Of a DNA stretch of 64,000 bases, positions 46,064 to 58,620 are shown piece by piece. Made by a program: the position numbers and the translations under genes. The DNA is from Anastatus disparis (taxonomy: Eukaryota > Arthropoda > Insecta > Hymenoptera > Eupelmidae). The stretch is from NCBI GenBank assembly GCA_017163975.1, contig JAFFSR010000034.1, positions 1,178,001 through 1,242,000 on the forward strand, in the 5' to 3' direction. The notes below the pieces were generated by a model. It searched no databases. It worked only from the letters and a program-made list of their open reading frames with translations, and was not told the origin of the DNA. Positions within the stretch are counted from its first letter, which is position 1, and every line of letters starts with the position of its first letter.

Positions 46064-46094
46064 TATAGAAATGGTCTTTAGAAAAAAGTAAATA

Positions 46095-47900
46095 ATGTGA
46101 ATGCTATGAAATATTTGAAAATTGCTTTAAAACCATATGCAATTCCTATAAAAAAGAAACTTTATCATAAATAAACGCATTAAATCACTGTACAATTTTA
46201 TTTGAGAATTCCTATTGAACCATATAAAATAAATATAAAAATAGAGAAACTTTTATCATGAAAAACACATTATTTCACTATGAAATTTTATCTATGAACT
46301 TATATAAAACTACATAAAATACCAATAAGAAAATTGAATCTATTGTTATGAAAAAACATTGAATCACTATATAATTTAGTTTAAAAATTTCTATTAAACC
46401 GTATAAAATACCTATAAAAAAGAAATTTTTCTGATAAAAAAAAGCTCATTGAATCACAATGAAACTTTATTCGAGAGCTCTTTTGAAATCATATAAAAAC
46501 CTAAAATAGAAAGAAACTTTACTTATGAAATAACGCATTAATTCTCTAAGAACTTTTATCATGGAAAAATGCATTCAATCATTATGAAATTAAATTTGAA
46601 AATTCTTATTGAACCGTGTACAATACCTTTAAATAAAAAAAACTTTTCTAATAAAAAAACCCATTAAATTACTATGAAATTTCATTTGAAAATTCCTTTT
46701 AAATCATATAAACTACCTATAAAATAAGAATGCTTGCTGTTGAAAAGACTCATTAAGTCTCTATGAAATTTTATTTGAGATTTCTCTTCAAACTATATAA
46801 AACACAAAAAAAAAAATAAAAGATGCTTTTATCATAAATAAACGTATTAAATCACTTAGAAATTTGATTTGAAAATACATTTTAAATCATATAAAATATC
46901 TATAAAATAGAATTTCACTATGAAATTTTATTTAAAAATCCATATAAAACCATATAAAATACCAATAAGAAAATTGAATCTGTTGTTATGAAGAGACGCA
47001 TTGAATCACAATGAAATTTAGTTTGAGAATTCATATTAACAGTATAAAATTCCTGCAAAGAAGATAAACTTTTCTGATAGGAAGACCATTAAAGCACTAT
47101 TAAATTTTAATTGAGAATTCCTTTTCAACCATACAAGATACCTATAAAAATGAGAAACTTATCTGATGAAAATACACATTGAATCATTATGAAATTTAAT
47201 ATGGAAATTCATATTAAACCATGTAAAATGCCTATTGGAATAGAAAAAATTTATTGATGAAAAAATCCATTAAATCACTATGAAATTTTATTTAGTAATT
47301 CTTTTTAAACCATATAAAATACCTACAAAATAAAAAAGATATTTTTGTCATAAATTAACGCATTAAATCAATATAAAATTTAATTTGAAAATTCTTATTA
47401 ACCCTTATAAAATACCTGTAAAAATAGAGAAACTTTTATCATGAAAAATACATTGATTCATTATGGAATTTCATTTGAGAATTCTCGTTTAACCATATAA
47501 AACATCAAAAAACAAATGGAATCTTGTCATGAAAAAACGCATTAAATCACTATGAAATTAATTTGGTAATTCCTATTAAACCGTATAAAATATCTGTAAA
47601 AGACAAAGAAACTTATCTCATAAAAAGTACATGAAATCACTATGAATTTTTATTTGAGAATTCCTTTTAAATCATATAAAATACTTATGAAAAAAGAGAA
47701 ACTTTGCTGATGAAAAATCCCATTAAATGAATATGAAATTTTATTTAGGAAATCTTTTTAAACCGCATAAAACATCAAAAAAGAAAAATAATTATCATGA
47801 ATAAGCCCATAAATTATTATAAAATTTTATTTGAAACTGCCGATGAAACCATATAAATTATCTTTGAAAAAAAATATTCTTTTCGGAATTCTTTATAAAA
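46095..47900. repeat. Degenerate ~90-bp AT minisatellite
   Basis: About 20 diverged units sharing AAACCATATAAAATACCTAT, GAAACTTTTATCATGAAAAA and GCATTGAATCACTATGAAAT. Spacing between ATATAAAATACC words is close to 90 bp. No genes. Confidence 0.7.
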
Positions 47901-48164
47901 TCCTATTGTTAATAATCTTTTTATACTTCACAAAAAAAAATCTTATAGAATCCATAATTTATTTTTTATTGGTTTTTATTAGTGCGTATTTAATTTTATT
48001 TTCCATTAAAACATCTGTGTAGCTTATAAAAGTTTTATATTTTATTGCTTATGAATTCTTATAATAATACATATTTAATCAGATTTTGAATGATATATCG
48101 GGTGCAGATACATACTATAAATCTTATAAGAATTTTTTTTATTGGTTTTTAATGGACTTATTTA

Positions 48165-48601
48165 ACAGGGGAAGCTTCCGTAAATTATTCATGAAATATT
48201 TCAGTGAAAGCTAACTAGAAGCTTCTGTAAATTTTTCATATAATACTTCATTGGAAGCTTACTGAAAGCTTCCTCAAATTATTCATGAAATATTTCAGTG
48301 AAATATTAAATAAGTGATAAACTAATATTTCTTTAAAATATTTCAGTTTATGAATATTAAATAATTCATTGAAATATTTCTGTAATATTGCTGGAATATT
48401 TCATGTTTTATTTCAAAAAATTTTTGAATCCGACACTGAAATATTCAAGTAAGTTGTTACATTATTTCTTAAAATGTTTCAAATTAATATTTCTCAAATC
48501 TTTCAAGAAACATGTCATGAAATATTCCTGTTATATTTGAAAAATATTTCATGAACTATTTGAAAAAATGTTTGAACATAACACTGAAATATTGAAGAAA
48601 T
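48165..48601. repeat. AATATTTC-word satellite, left of the LTR element
   Basis: Diverged short phrases TTCATGAAATATTTC, GGAAGCTTAC and GAAATATT, many self-complementary. The same texture resumes at 60,449 after the LTR element, so the retroelement landed inside it. Confidence 0.6.
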
Positions 48602-49380
48602 TGTTACGTCACAAACGTATCGTTTTTATTAACATTGGTAAATCAAATTCCTCAGTTATTGAACAGTCGCATTATTTCATTATTAAGCGAAATTAAGTAG
48701 ATCATCAGAAAAGAATCGAAACGTATGTTTCGAAATTTCAAAATGAATTTTACAAATCTCAAAAACATTACGAAACATATTATTAAAATTTAAGAAAATT
48801 TATAAATAAAAATTGACGTAAAAGACAATAAAATCTTATAAACAAAGATAAGTATAAAACCAAATTGAGATCATCGAAAAAACGGAATATTACCCCGGGT
48901 GTCTTATTGGTAATACGTTTACACTGCCCGTCAAGTTTATATTTCAAAGCAATTGCCATTATTGAATATACATGTATCAATTATTAAAATATATACGCGC
49001 ATAAAAATCAATTATATTAAAAGTGTTAAAAAATATCAATAAACCTCGAGGATCTATTACATATTGTGCCTATTCATTTTTCCGCCCATACCTAGCACCA
49101 ATCTACTGAGAAATACTACAAGGTAAGAATATATAATTATTTGATAAACTCTTTATTTTCAAGAATCAAGTTTATCCTTTAATACTAATTAAATATTGGT
49201 GGAGTTTTTCCACCACTAGATTCATACTTCTCTATCTTTATATATTATATAAATAAATTCAATATTTTAAACATACATAATTTATATATATATATATTTA
49301 ATTAATTAATATAATTAAATAACATATACACATTTATTTACACACTTTTATTTAGTCCTGGTGCAAGCCAGGACTTAACA
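48602..49380 (+). repeat. 5' LTR, 779 bp
   Basis: Ends with a short inverted pair AGTCCTGG-TGCAAG-CCAGGACT before TTAACA. Differs from the 3' LTR by about seven substitutions, a missing ~27-bp segment near 49,185, and a shorter TA microsatellite. Confidence 0.92.
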
Positions 49381-49400
49381 TTTTGGTTCCGATACAAATT
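49381..49400 (+). other. Primer-binding-site candidate
   Basis: TTTTGGTTCCGATAC directly follows the 5' LTR. The TGG start three bases after the LTR fits a tRNA 3'-CCA complement, but I cannot name the tRNA and the match after ~12 bases fades. Confidence 0.4.
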
Positions 49401-49605
49401 TTTTTAATTAAAAAATCGTATTGAAAATATTGAAGGATAATCAAAGAAAATTTATAATTCTTTACCTATATATATATAAAGTGCATAAAAATATATTCAA
49501 AGGGCTTATAATACAGTTTTCAAAAGTGTGTTAATTAACCGCCAAGTGCGTCAAATAAAATATTATATATTAAAGGCACAAATCAAATAAATATACATAA
49601 AATTA

Positions 49606-49860
49606 AACGCGAAGTGCATTATTAAAAGCGAATAGCGTCATTGAAAATAAAAATATTATACGCGAAGTGTATTATCAAATACGAATAGCGTCATCGAAAA
49701 TAAAAATATTAAACGCAAAGTGTATTATCAAATACGAATAGTGTCGTTAAAAATAAAATATTAAACGCAAAGTGTATTATCAAATACGAATAGTGTTATT
49801 AAAAATAAATTGTTAAACACGAAGTGTATCATTAAATACGAATAGTGTAAAAAAATAAAA
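49606..49860 (+). repeat. Five ~53-bp tandem repeats in the LTR-element leader
   Basis: Units carry RCGCRAAGTGTATTATCAAA and TACGAATAGTGT. The CGAAGTG/CAAAGTG word falls at about 49,608, 49,661, 49,714, 49,766 and 49,819 (periods 53, 53, 52, 53). They sit between the LTR and gag, where gypsy of Drosophila keeps its tandem Su(Hw) insulator. Confidence 0.7.
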
Positions 49861-50653
49861 TTAATATATTATACGCATGGTGCGTAATTGAAATAATTTT
49901 TATATACGCGAAATTGCGCGATTTAAAATCATATAATACAATTTACATAAAAAAATTGTTAATAAAAATAAATGTAAAATCATCAAATCAATAAATAAAT
50001 CTATATTCTAGCAAGAATAATTATAAATAAGAAATCAAGTAAAAAATTACAAATTCTTCTATAAACTGATTTCAAATAATATCATTTAATTAGTGCATTG
50101 AGAAATTACAACAGATATCAATAATTTTTGCATAATAATTTAATTTTAAAAGTGAAATAAGTTTCAAGTTCACGATTAATAAAAGAAATAAAAAGAAAAG
50201 TTGACTAAACAGTAAAAAGTTATATTAAATAATACTAAAAACATATAAATTTTTATGAAAAGAATATAAAGTAAATTCAAAGATATCAAAATAAAGTAAA
50301 CAGATGGCATAGACAGTGGTCTTCAAAACATTACAGGTGTATTGAACTTCGAAAATACAAGCTCAGCAAAATTTATTTTTTTCTTTTTACCGTACGCTCT
50401 CGTGTAGGTATAACAGCAGTGAGTTAATATCAAGTTTCAAAACATAGATCGGCAAAATTCTTTACTTTTATGTAAGAATAGTAGGTCAGTGTTAAAGAAT
50501 TGTTAATAACGTATGTTTACAAACGGCATTTAAAAAAAAAAGAGAGAAACACAGCAGTATTTATAATTTTTTAAACTTACAATTTTATGTACAAAATTTA
50601 ATATTTTGAATAAATAAAATTCTTCATTGTTAAGTAAATAATGAAGATTTCAA

Positions 50654-53002
50654 ATGAATAAAATAAATTTTGATCAGATAGCAAAATATATAAAAGAAGG
50701 AAAAACACAGTGGGTAATATTATACTCTAAATTACAATTATCTGAAATTTGTCAAAAATTTAATATACCTACTAAAAAAGACGAAAATATTAATGTTATT
50801 CGTGAAAGAATTAGAAATCATATTAGACAAGCAGTTTTAGGAGAACATATCTACGAAAATATTAATCCGTTTCGCAAAAGCACTAAAATTACACGCTCTC
50901 CGACTAAAAATCTAGATCAAACAATTGAAAGTAATAATTTAAATAAAACCTTAGACGAAACAGTTGATAATAATACTTCAAATACAACCTTAGAAGAAAC
51001 ATCTGAAAATAATCTCTCAAATATAATTACGGACGTTCAATCAAATATTAATACAGATAATTTAAGTGAACAAAAAACGCTATCAAATAAATATACAGGC
51101 ACAATTCCAAAAACATTTCCACAAATTACCAGGACGAAACAGAGCCATAATAAAGAAGACAGTTTTACACAAAAATATACTTTAGCGACAAACGTGACGA
51201 TTTTATCAGAAAATAATACATCACTTAACGATACTCAGGAATTTTCATTTAAACAGACAGGACATCAAGAAATAAGAAGTATTGAAAACTAAAAAAATAT
51301 TACTTTAGCTGATAAAACTAATATAACAGACAAAAACGTGACAATTTCATCAGAAAATAATACAACTATTGACGAAACAAATAACGACTTAGAGGAATTT
51401 TCTATTAAACAAGAGAGTTATTACGAAATAGAAGGTATTGGAAACCTGGAAAATATAAATTTTGATAATAATAATAGAAATAATAATATAATAAATAATA
51501 ATAATATGCCTAACAATACAAACATGGCAAATACTTCAGGATATTCTTTGAAAGAGGTGTCAAGGTTAGTACCTGAGTTTACGGGTAAAAATATACCTTT
51601 GGAAAAGTACATAGATTCGTTAAAAATTGCAAAAGATATGCTGACTGCGGATGAACAAAAGAAATTTATGAATTATATAAGATTTAAAGTATCAGAAACG
51701 ATTCGTACTGCTATAAAAGGTAGTAACATTGAAAGTATTGCAGATTTTATCAAAACAATAAAGAAACTATATCCTGAAATTGATAATTTACATTCATTAT
51801 ATGCACAATTGGAACAAATACAACAAGGAGAAAATGAATCAGTGGTTGAATATGTAGAGAGAATAACAAAGTAAACATTAAAAATTAAAGATAAAAAACA
51901 AAATGAAGCGGGTATAGCAGATGATGCTTATCAACGTTTTACAAATGATTTAGCTAAGGATACATTAAAATATTTTAAACAAGGATTAAAAAATGAAATC
52001 AGATTTGAATTAGGAGAGGTAGCTGATTATTCAAGTGCAACCATTAAAGCAACAGAAATTGAAAAACAACAGGAGAAACAGAAGGATATTAGGATAAAGA
52101 CAAATTCGTCTAGACAGAAAATCATGTATAGTGAAATTTTTGAAGATAAACCTAAAAAAATTCAATGCTGTCAAATATGTAAAGACATAGATCATGAGGC
52201 ATTATGTTGCAACAATGCAGGCTGCATATATTGCAAACAGCCAACTCATCCATCATTTAAATGCACAAATGCAAAAGATAAAATTATATTAATATGCAAG
52301 TTTTGTAATCAAGTAGGTCATTCAAGAAGCATGTGTAAATATTTAGAAGACAATGAATATTATTGCCAATATTGCCAGGAAAATAATCATCAAATAGGCC
52401 ACTGTCCAATCATACAAAAATATGAATTATGCTTGAAATGCAATAAGAACGGACATAATACCAACTTGTGTAATCAAATTACAGAAAAAAGTAATACACC
52501 TACGCAAATATGCAATCTGTGTAACAGTGAACACAATACTATCGATTGTGAAAAATTTAAGATATTTTTAAATCAGGTTAAACCAGATAATCAAATACGA
52601 TGTCAATTATGTGACAAATGGGGTCACTCAGGTAAAGAATGCAGAAATAATAACATCACTCAGAATAATTTTAATCAGAATAAAATGTTCGTCGGAAATA
52701 ACAGAAATAATAATTCATATGGACAACGAATTCAAATGAAATTTTGTAAATATTGCAAAAATAGAGGGCATAACATAGAGGAATGTAGGAGAATACAATA
52801 CAAAAAACCTCAAAACGCAAATCAAAATTTACAATGCCCATATTGTAAAAAATTAGGACATTCGATCGATTCATGCTTTACATTAAAGAATATAGAAAGC
52901 AAGTTGAGTAAATTTTGCACATTTTGCAAAAGCATGAACCACACAGAGGAAGAATGTCAAGCTAAATTGAACACATCAGCTCATATACAGGGAAACGCAT
53001 AA
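50654..53002 (+). pseudogene. gag: gag of the LTR element, two in-frame stops, ten CCHC knuckles
   Basis: One frame from ATG 50,654 to TAA 53,000-53,002, broken by TAA at 51,290-51,292 and 51,872-51,874. The N-terminal ~210 codons are Asn/Thr-rich with no known domain; the middle (51,530-52,000) has the capsid-like EFTGKNIPLEKYIDSL and QGENESVVEYVERI segments. The C-terminal third (52,160-52,970) contains ten Cys/His knuckles of CxxCxxxxHxxxxC type or variants (for example CKFCNQVGHSRSMC, CQLCDKWGHSGKEC, CPYCKKLGHSIDSC). Most gypsy-type gags have one to three. The frame is otherwise intact. Confidence 0.82.
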
Positions 53003-53035
53003 ACTCGACTTGGAAAGAGCGTACAAGACGAGTTT
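52990..53035 (+). promoter_or_regulatory. -1 ribosomal frameshift signal at the gag-pol junction
   Basis: GGGAAAC at 52,990-52,996 is read in the gag frame as G GGA AAC, a canonical slippery heptamer, one sense codon before the gag stop (53,000-53,002). Four bases later AAACTCG (53,001-53,007) can pair with CGAGTTT (53,029-53,035) as a 7-bp stem. The -1 frame is open across the overlap and is the frame of pol. Confidence 0.75.
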
Positions 53036-55563
53036 CGCAACAAAAGTCGCTCAAGAATTATATTGACATTCAATTTTTTGCAAGAACACACGAAATTGAT
53101 TATGACTTCGAAGTATGTGATGAGTTTAATGAAAATGAAACTAATAATGAGTACGTTAAAATTATCGAACAAAAAGAAACATTACATAATGCAATGGAAT
53201 TTAAACCAGAAGTAAAGAATAATTCAACAACAGTAAAACTACATAATGAAAAAAATATAACGAATAATGAATTGAAATAAATTATACAATTTAAAACTGA
53301 AAACATTAATGATAATAATAATATACCAATTTATATATTTAAACTAGGTGAGACATTACAATTTATCGAGATACGAAATCCGTATACAAATGATTTATGT
53401 AAATTATTAATAGATACAGGTGCCCAACTTAACATCATAAAAGAAAAATTAGTACCACAAAATTCTATTAATAATAATATTAAAATATATTTGTCAGGAA
53501 TTACTGATATTCCGGTTAAAACATGTGGTTTAATCACTTTTCCTATTAATAATTCGTATACAAATTTCCACGTAGCATCTGAAAAATTTTCAATACCTTA
53601 CGATGGTATTTTAGGAATAGACGTATTGAGAAAAAATAAATTGAGATTAGACAAGGGATATTTAGAAATAAATGGTAAAAAATTCTTTATTCAAACAGAT
53701 TATAAAAACGATAAAAATTCATTGATAAATTTATGTACAGAAAACATCGAAATTAATGACACAGCAGTTAATAACGCTTTTCATTATATCATGCTAATGC
53801 AAGACAATAATCACATATTTTCGATTACACAATTTCTACAGAATAAGAATGAAAATATTGAAAATTTTATGAAAGAAATCAACTGTGTTTTAGAAAAAGA
53901 TGAATGTAAAAATAATAAGAATGTAGAATATGAACAATTTCTATTAAAACTTGAAGAAAATACAAATTTCAACATTAATGATAAAGACAAACAATTTTTA
54001 ACATATTTTATGGAAAAAGATATTTTAACAAATTTTATATTAAATAATCATGAAGAAGAATTTCATAAATTACAAGAAAATTTAATGTATAAAAATGTAA
54101 ATTATATTAGTGAAAAAAAAAATGATCGCAGAGAAGAATTATTGAGTAAAATAAGTTTAAATCATTTAAGTGAAGAGAAAGAACAAAATATAAAGAATTT
54201 AATTTTAAAAAATGATGACATATTCTGGTTAGAAGGAGAAAATATTGGAAAATGCAATTTAGAATAACACGAGATAAATTTAACAGATAACAGACCAGTA
54301 TATGTTAAACAATTTCCATTGCCACATAAATCAAGAGAAATCGCTATTACAGAAACTCAAAAATTAATTGATAATAATTTAGTAAGGCCATCTAAAAGCG
54401 CATATAACGCTCTAGCATTTGTAGTTAAGAAGAAACCAGGTCCTGATGGAAAAGAAAAATGGCGACTAGTTATAGATTATAGAAAATTAAACGAGAAAAC
54501 TATACCAGATCCTTATTTAATACCATCTATAACTGAAATTTTTGATGATTTAGGCGGAAATAAATATTTTACTACTGTAGACATGGTTTCAGCTTTTCAT
54601 TGGGTACCAATGAAAGAATCAGACATATATAAAACAGCTTTTAGTGTACATCCTTTAGGAAGATTTGAATTTACAGTATTACCTTTTGGCTTAACTAACT
54701 CACCACGAACATTTATGAGGGTAGCAAATACGGCTCTTGGTGAGCTAATAAATAAAAAAATTTGTCATGTTTATATAGATGACATAATTATAGCTGCAAA
54801 ATCAGAAGAAGAACATAATATTAAATTTAATCTAGTAGCTACAAAATTAAGGGAAGCCGGATTAAAACTAGAACCAAGAAAATGCGATTTTATGAAAAAT
54901 GAAGTGACATTTTTAGGTCATATTATAAGTAAAGAGGGTATCAAGGCAGATCCAAAAAAAATTGATGCAGTAAAATTATTTCCAACACCAAAAGCAGTTA
55001 AAAACATTAGAGAATTTTTGGGTTTAGCAGGTTATTACAGAAAATTTATTAACGATTTTGCTAATATAACAAAACCTTTAACGTTATTATTACATAAAGA
55101 CGTAAAATTTACTTGGGATTCAGAGAAACAAAAGGCTTTTGATAAACTAAAAAATGCACTCTGTTCTGCACCTTTATTGCAATTTCCACAGTTAGATAAA
55201 CCATTTATAATCACTACAGATGCATCGGGATATGCTTTAGGCGCTATATTATCACAAGGTGAAATCGGGAAAGATAAACCCATAGCATACGCTTCTAGAG
55301 TATTAAAAGGTCCTGAACTAAAATATCACACTTATGAAAAAGAAGCATTAGGTATATTATTTGGAATAGAAACATTTAGAAATTACGTATACGGAAATAA
55401 ATTTACAATAGTAACAGATCACAAGCCATTACTATCTTTTAGATCTGCAGATAAAAATAACAGAGTTCAAAGATGGCGACTTAAACTATCAGAATTCGAT
55501 TTTGATGTAATATATAAGAAGGGAAAAATGAATGTGAATAGTGATGCGTTATCTAGAAATCCT
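52993..55563 (+). pseudogene. pol: pol: protease, reverse transcriptase, RNase H; two in-frame stops
   Basis: Entered by -1 frameshift from gag. TAA codons at 53,278-53,280 and 54,265-54,267 interrupt one otherwise continuous frame. The protease has the LLIDTGAQ active site (Asp codon at 53,413) and the ILGIDVL motif. RT blocks: KKKPGPDGKEKWRLVIDYRK, PDPYLIPSI, TVDMVSAFH (first Asp), LPFGLTNSP, and YIDD (54,772-54,783, Ile where gypsy elements usually have Leu or Val). RNase H: TTDASGYALGAILSQ, YEKEALGIL and TDHKPL, ending SDALSRNP at 55,563. No HHCC or DDE integrase follows; the frame runs straight into env. Confidence 0.88.
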
Positions 55564-57531
55564 ATAATTATTGGATTCAATTGTGAGTCTACGGACCCAA
55601 TCATCACTACATATTCTCTACTAGACACAGGAGAATGCGATTTTCAACAGGATAATATTACAATAACCAACTCTGCAATAAAATCATTACAAATAGCGGA
55701 ATTTAAAAAAATTAAAGTTATACAGTGTAAAATAGAAATCCAAAGAACGGTTTTTCATTGCGGGATGTTCAGTCACCTTGGATCCACTCCTCATGCTTTG
55801 CAAGAATATCTGTACGAAATTAGCCATGAAAAATGTAAATTCATTCACGATACAGGAATCTTTAAATATGATAATATACATACTATAGCAGACCTGAAAA
55901 TAAATTCAACAAAAGCAGCTGGAATAGACCTTGCAGGCTCAGTAAAGGATAAAACTTGCACAGGAGCTTCATACACAGACAATTTTGGATCTTGGGACAA
56001 CGTTTTAGTACAGGGTCTTATAAGAATAACTTTATTAGAAGAATACGCTCAAGTAAGTCTAAAAAATGATAAATTAAGATTAAATTCAGGGACTGTATGT
56101 AAATTTTCGGATCAACATTGCATTGATTTACAAGCAGGGTATACTTTTTGGGAAAATTTACCTACAGAAGAAGGTTTTAAAACAGAATATGAGACTTCAT
56201 ACAGAGGCCCTGCAACTATAATTAATTCACCTAATCAAAATCCCGTATATACTGTAAACACAGAATCAATAACATTTTCTTTGTCCGCTTTAAATAATGT
56301 AAAAATTTGTGATAGAATATTAACAAAATCGGAACACCCTAAATTATTCATTTGAGATATAGCTTATAACAAAATATTGTTTGACGATAATACACTAAGA
56401 AAAGATGTAACAAACTTAGATTTATTTACATATATAAACTCAAAATTTGTATATATTGAAAAACATTTTAGGGCTGATCTCACGGATTTATATTTTAACA
56501 TTTTAAAAGAAAAATGCGAACTTGAAAAAAAAATTATACGTGAATCTCTATCCCTTGCATCCATAGCTCTTGACGAATTTGCTTTTAATATCATTCAAAA
56601 ACCAGGATATTCAGCTAAACTTGCTGGCGAAGCAGTACATGTAATAAAATGTACGCCAGTAGAAGTCCAGCTATATCATACAAATAAATGTTACATACAA
56701 TTGCCTGTATCAACAAAAAATGAAACATGGTTTTTAACACCAAAGACACATATATTACTAAAAACAGGATCAGAAATAAATTGTAATTCAATAATACCGC
56801 AATATTACAAAATCGGAGAAGATTGGATAAACCTTCTACCAAAACCAAGACCAACAAAAAATATAGTAAAAACTTTAAAACCATATACAAAGAGATCATG
56901 GACACCAGAAAAAATAACAACGTTGGCAACAAGCGGAATATACTCACAAGATGATTTACAAGAATTACAACAACATATCATGTTTCCTTTTGAAAAAGCA
57001 GCTCTACTTAATGCCATAACGAGAGGAATACAAGGGGAACAAAACACACTAGTAGATCTATTAAATAATCTACTTACAGAAAATACATTATCTCATATCG
57101 CAGAGAATACTTGGAATAAATTTATAAATAAATTAACAACATTTGGATCTATAAGCTCAGCCATAATAATGATATTAATTATTATTCAAATAATTAAATT
57201 CACTATGGATACAATTATAAGGGGCTATACCCTACACACTATTTATGGCTGGTCTATTAATTTATTGGGAGCAATTTTCGGCTCTATTACTCATTTAATG
57301 ATAACATTAAAGAATAATCAAATAAAAAGAGAAACCAAGTATGAAGAAATTGAATTACAAGGAATAAAAATTGAGAAACAAGATATATCACAACCTATTC
57401 TTCAGCATCCTCTACCTAAACCAACCCCCCCACCTCTACCAGAGAAGTCACCATATATTACTCCCACAAATAAATCCTCAGTCACAAAGCCACCAGAAAA
57501 AAAAGAGATTCTAGTATTTAATATTATTTAG
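55564..57531 (+). pseudogene. env: env: viral-type glycoprotein fused in frame to pol, one in-frame stop
   Basis: Starting about ten codons after RNase H, a Cys-rich ectodomain (FNCESTDP, LLDTGECDF, VFHCGMFSH, CTGASYTDNFGSWDN, SGTVCKFSDQHCIDLQAGYTFW) runs to a TGA at 56,353-56,355. The same frame continues to 57,531: CELEKKI, PGYSAKLAGEAVHVIKC, LATSGIYSQDDL, a long hydrophobic segment near 57,150-57,215 (IIMILIIIQIIKF), a second hydrophobic stretch (YGWSINLLGAIFGS) and a Pro-rich cytoplasmic tail (PKPTPPPLPEKSPY). The layout matches the glycoproteins that some insect LTR elements share with negative-strand RNA viruses of the chuvirus type; that assignment is from memory of the family. No own signal peptide or start is seen because of the fusion. 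Confidence 0.72.
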
Positions 57532-58620
57532 GATTAATTAATTATACAAATTTTGTAATTTCATACAATCGAAATTAGCCCATTAATGTCATTCAATTTT
57601 ATTTTATTATATGTACATATACGTATATTTATATATATAAACGATAAGGCAGATACATATATAAGTATCTAAAAACTAAAACAAGTTTTAATTATATAAA
57701 TAATTATTCATTTAGACTTATAATAGATTATAAAATTTATAAGAAAAACTTGACTGTATTAAATAATTGACAGTTTAGCGTTTTATTTTCATAATAAGTT
57801 TCTACGTTGTTAAATCGCGTGCGATTCAACTTTGGCGCGGAGAGAGGTGAATGACACCAAGCTAACATGTCATTCACCTATACAATATATTAACATTGTT
57901 TAATACTTCAACTTTAAGCACAATTGATTTCTTTTATTTTTAATGATCAAAGATCTATCTATTTAAAAAGAAAAAAAAAACAACAAATGAAAATGTGATA
58001 TAGACATTCTAAATAATATTGTTATAAAGGAAACATACTGAAAGGAATTGACTTAGTTAAAATTAATAAGACTTATATGAGGGAAAGTATTTATAAGAAA
58101 AAAACGATACTCTAATTTTAAGCAAAATTTATTTCTTTATGTTAAATTAATTTTTAATTATCAAAGGTATAAGGACAGTTTAAAAAAAAAAAAAAACAAA
58201 TGAAAAGGTAACATAGAAATTTGAAATAATATTTTTTTAAAGCAAATATACTAATAATATTAAAAGGAATTGAATTATTTAAAATTAATAAGACTTAAAT
58301 AAGAAAAAGTATTTATAAAAAAAAAAGAAATAAATAAATTAAGTATTTAAAAAAATTATTATCATAAATTAAGATATTTTCTTTTAGAATTTAAGTATTA
58401 TATATAATTAATATTAAAAATGAAAAGGAGCAGTTGGAAAAATAAAAAGGAAAACAAAAGATTATGACAAAAAAATAGATATATTATAAATTATATTGTA
58501 CATTATTATTTTTTAACAAAAGATATACAAAAAAAAGAAGAAAGGAAAACTAATCCCATTGTTCTCCATAATTAACAAATAAAAATTTTTTTAGATATAT
58601 ATATATATATATATTCTAAC
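57532..58620. other. 3' non-coding part of the LTR element
   Basis: Very A-rich on the plus strand, with two diverged ~220-bp copies of an AAAGGAATTGA..TTAGTTAAAATTAATAAGACTTA phrase (about 58,030-58,100 and 58,260-58,320). No coding signal. Confidence 0.4.

Noticed and set aside
51290..54267. Use of a ciliate-type code (TAA as Gln) as an explanation for the in-frame stops
   Set aside because: The BEN gene and the Polinton ORFs end at TAA or TAG like ordinary insect genes, and one stop in the element is TGA. Mutation is simpler.
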